The position numbers and the translations under genes are program-made. From Candidatus Hodarchaeota archaeon (GTDB lineage Archaea; Asgardarchaeota; Heimdallarchaeia; Hodarchaeales; Hodarchaeaceae), in contig JAEOSR010000113.1 of NCBI GenBank assembly GCA_016840285.1, positions 1 to 5,268 on the forward strand: a DNA stretch of 5,268 nt, read 5' to 3'. A model generated the notes under the pieces. It ran no database searches, was not told the DNA's origin, and was given only the letters and a program-made list of their open reading frames with translations. Below, in pieces: positions 4,895-5,268 of this stretch (its first letter is position 1; every line of letters starts with the position of its first letter).

Positions 4895-5268
4895 TCAAAA
4901 TACAGTCATTTCACCCTTTAACTTCAATGAATGTTCCATTCGTGTTAAAAAAGCAAATCCTACGAAGAGTAGCAGTGTCGAAATTACAACCAAGGAGAAT
5001 AGTTCCCCTGTGAAATCAGTAATAGACATCCCTGCAACAATACTTCCCCGAATGATTTTTAATGAATAGGTAAGGGGTATTACCTGTCCAATTATTCTCC
5101 CCCATCCTGGTAACATCTCAACTGGTGCAATGGCTCCAGAGAAAATGAAGAATACTAATGTGAGAATGTTTGCAGTATTAGTTCGATCACGAAGACTCAG
5201 GGTAATACCGTTAACAACCAATCCAACCCCAAAAAGAGAAATGACAGTCATAGCTATACCTAGAGTCA
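4895..5268 (-). CDS. ABC-2 type transporter permease, C-terminal part (runs off the window)
   Basis: The visible 123 codons are the C-terminal portion of an ABC-2 family integral membrane permease, the channel half of an exporter for drugs, lipids, polysaccharides or similar molecules. The frame stays open through 5268 (TLGIA precedes the first ATG at 5251), so the true start is outside the window and that ATG should not be taken as a start. Visible elements are a hydrophobic helix (VISLFGVGLVVNGITLSL), a second helix leading into the family signature FSGAIAPVEMLPGWGRIIGQ then VIPLTYSLKIIRG, and a final membrane helix (LFSLVVISTLLLFVGFAFL) followed by a short charged cytoplasmic tail. The stop is TGA at 4897-4895. 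The next frame on this strand is the truncated ATPase 24 bases downstream, so unless another ATPase lies beyond the right edge the exporter may lack its motor. The substrate is unknown. Confidence 0.88.
   Translation of the reverse strand, partial: TLGIAMTVISLFGVGLVVNGITLSLRDRTNTANILTLVFFIFSGAIAPVEMLPGWGRIIGQVIPLTYSLKIIRGSIVAGMSITDFTGELFSLVVISTLLLFVGFAFLTRMEHSLKLKGEMTVF

Noticed and set aside
4851..5069. 72-codon plus-strand frame over the ATPase start and permease end
   Set aside because: It is antisense to a strong ABC-2 permease signature and to the ATPase N-terminal motif.
4895..5251. Permease as a complete 118-residue protein starting at 5251
   Set aside because: The frame is open upstream to the window edge and only the C-terminal half of an ABC-2 permease is present, so the ATG is internal.

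Overview
The window is AT-rich and looks archaeal. The best taxonomic marker is the regulator at 1643-2329. It has the C-terminal HTH-10 (bacterio-opsin-activator type) domain that is essentially an archaeal family. The overall style (low GC, a HTH-10 regulator, DinB-like and bacterial-looking metabolic genes) would fit an Asgard archaeon or a similar mesophilic archaeon. That placement is an inference, because no rRNA, ribosomal protein or eukaryotic-signature gene lies here.

Layout, left to right: an unassigned edge (1-149); the decayed 3' part of a nitroreductase-family gene (150-382) ending in a 16-bp tandem duplication; an intact, very AT-rich SAM-dependent methyltransferase (499-1191, +); a 450-base gap holding a short aldo/keto-reductase N-terminal fragment (1511-1627, +); an intact HTH-10 regulator (1643-2329, +); an intact DinB-like metalloprotein (2401-2943, +); a convergent intergenic gap (2944-3247); a full-length group II PLP-dependent amino-acid decarboxylase (3248-4720, -); a 45-codon stump of an ABC-transporter ATPase (4733-4870, -); and the C-terminal part of an ABC-2 type permease running off the right edge (4895-5268, -).

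The intact genes do not form one recognisable pathway. The regulator and DinB-like gene are on the same strand, 71 bases apart, and may be a regulator-target pair or a small operon. On the minus strand the order is permease, ATPase stump, decarboxylase. The ATPase reading frame is lost just before its Walker A motif, and the decarboxylase start follows 12 bases after the stump's stop. This suggests a recombination or insertion that broke an ABC exporter operon and put the decarboxylase next to it.

The main unexpected result is that three 'empty' spaces contain recognisable pieces of broken genes (nitroreductase C-terminus, aldo/keto reductase N-terminus, ABC ATPase N-terminus). This looks like a turnover zone with gene gain and decay. 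I found no convincing evidence of a new multi-gene system, CRISPR array, RNA gene or complete mobile element.
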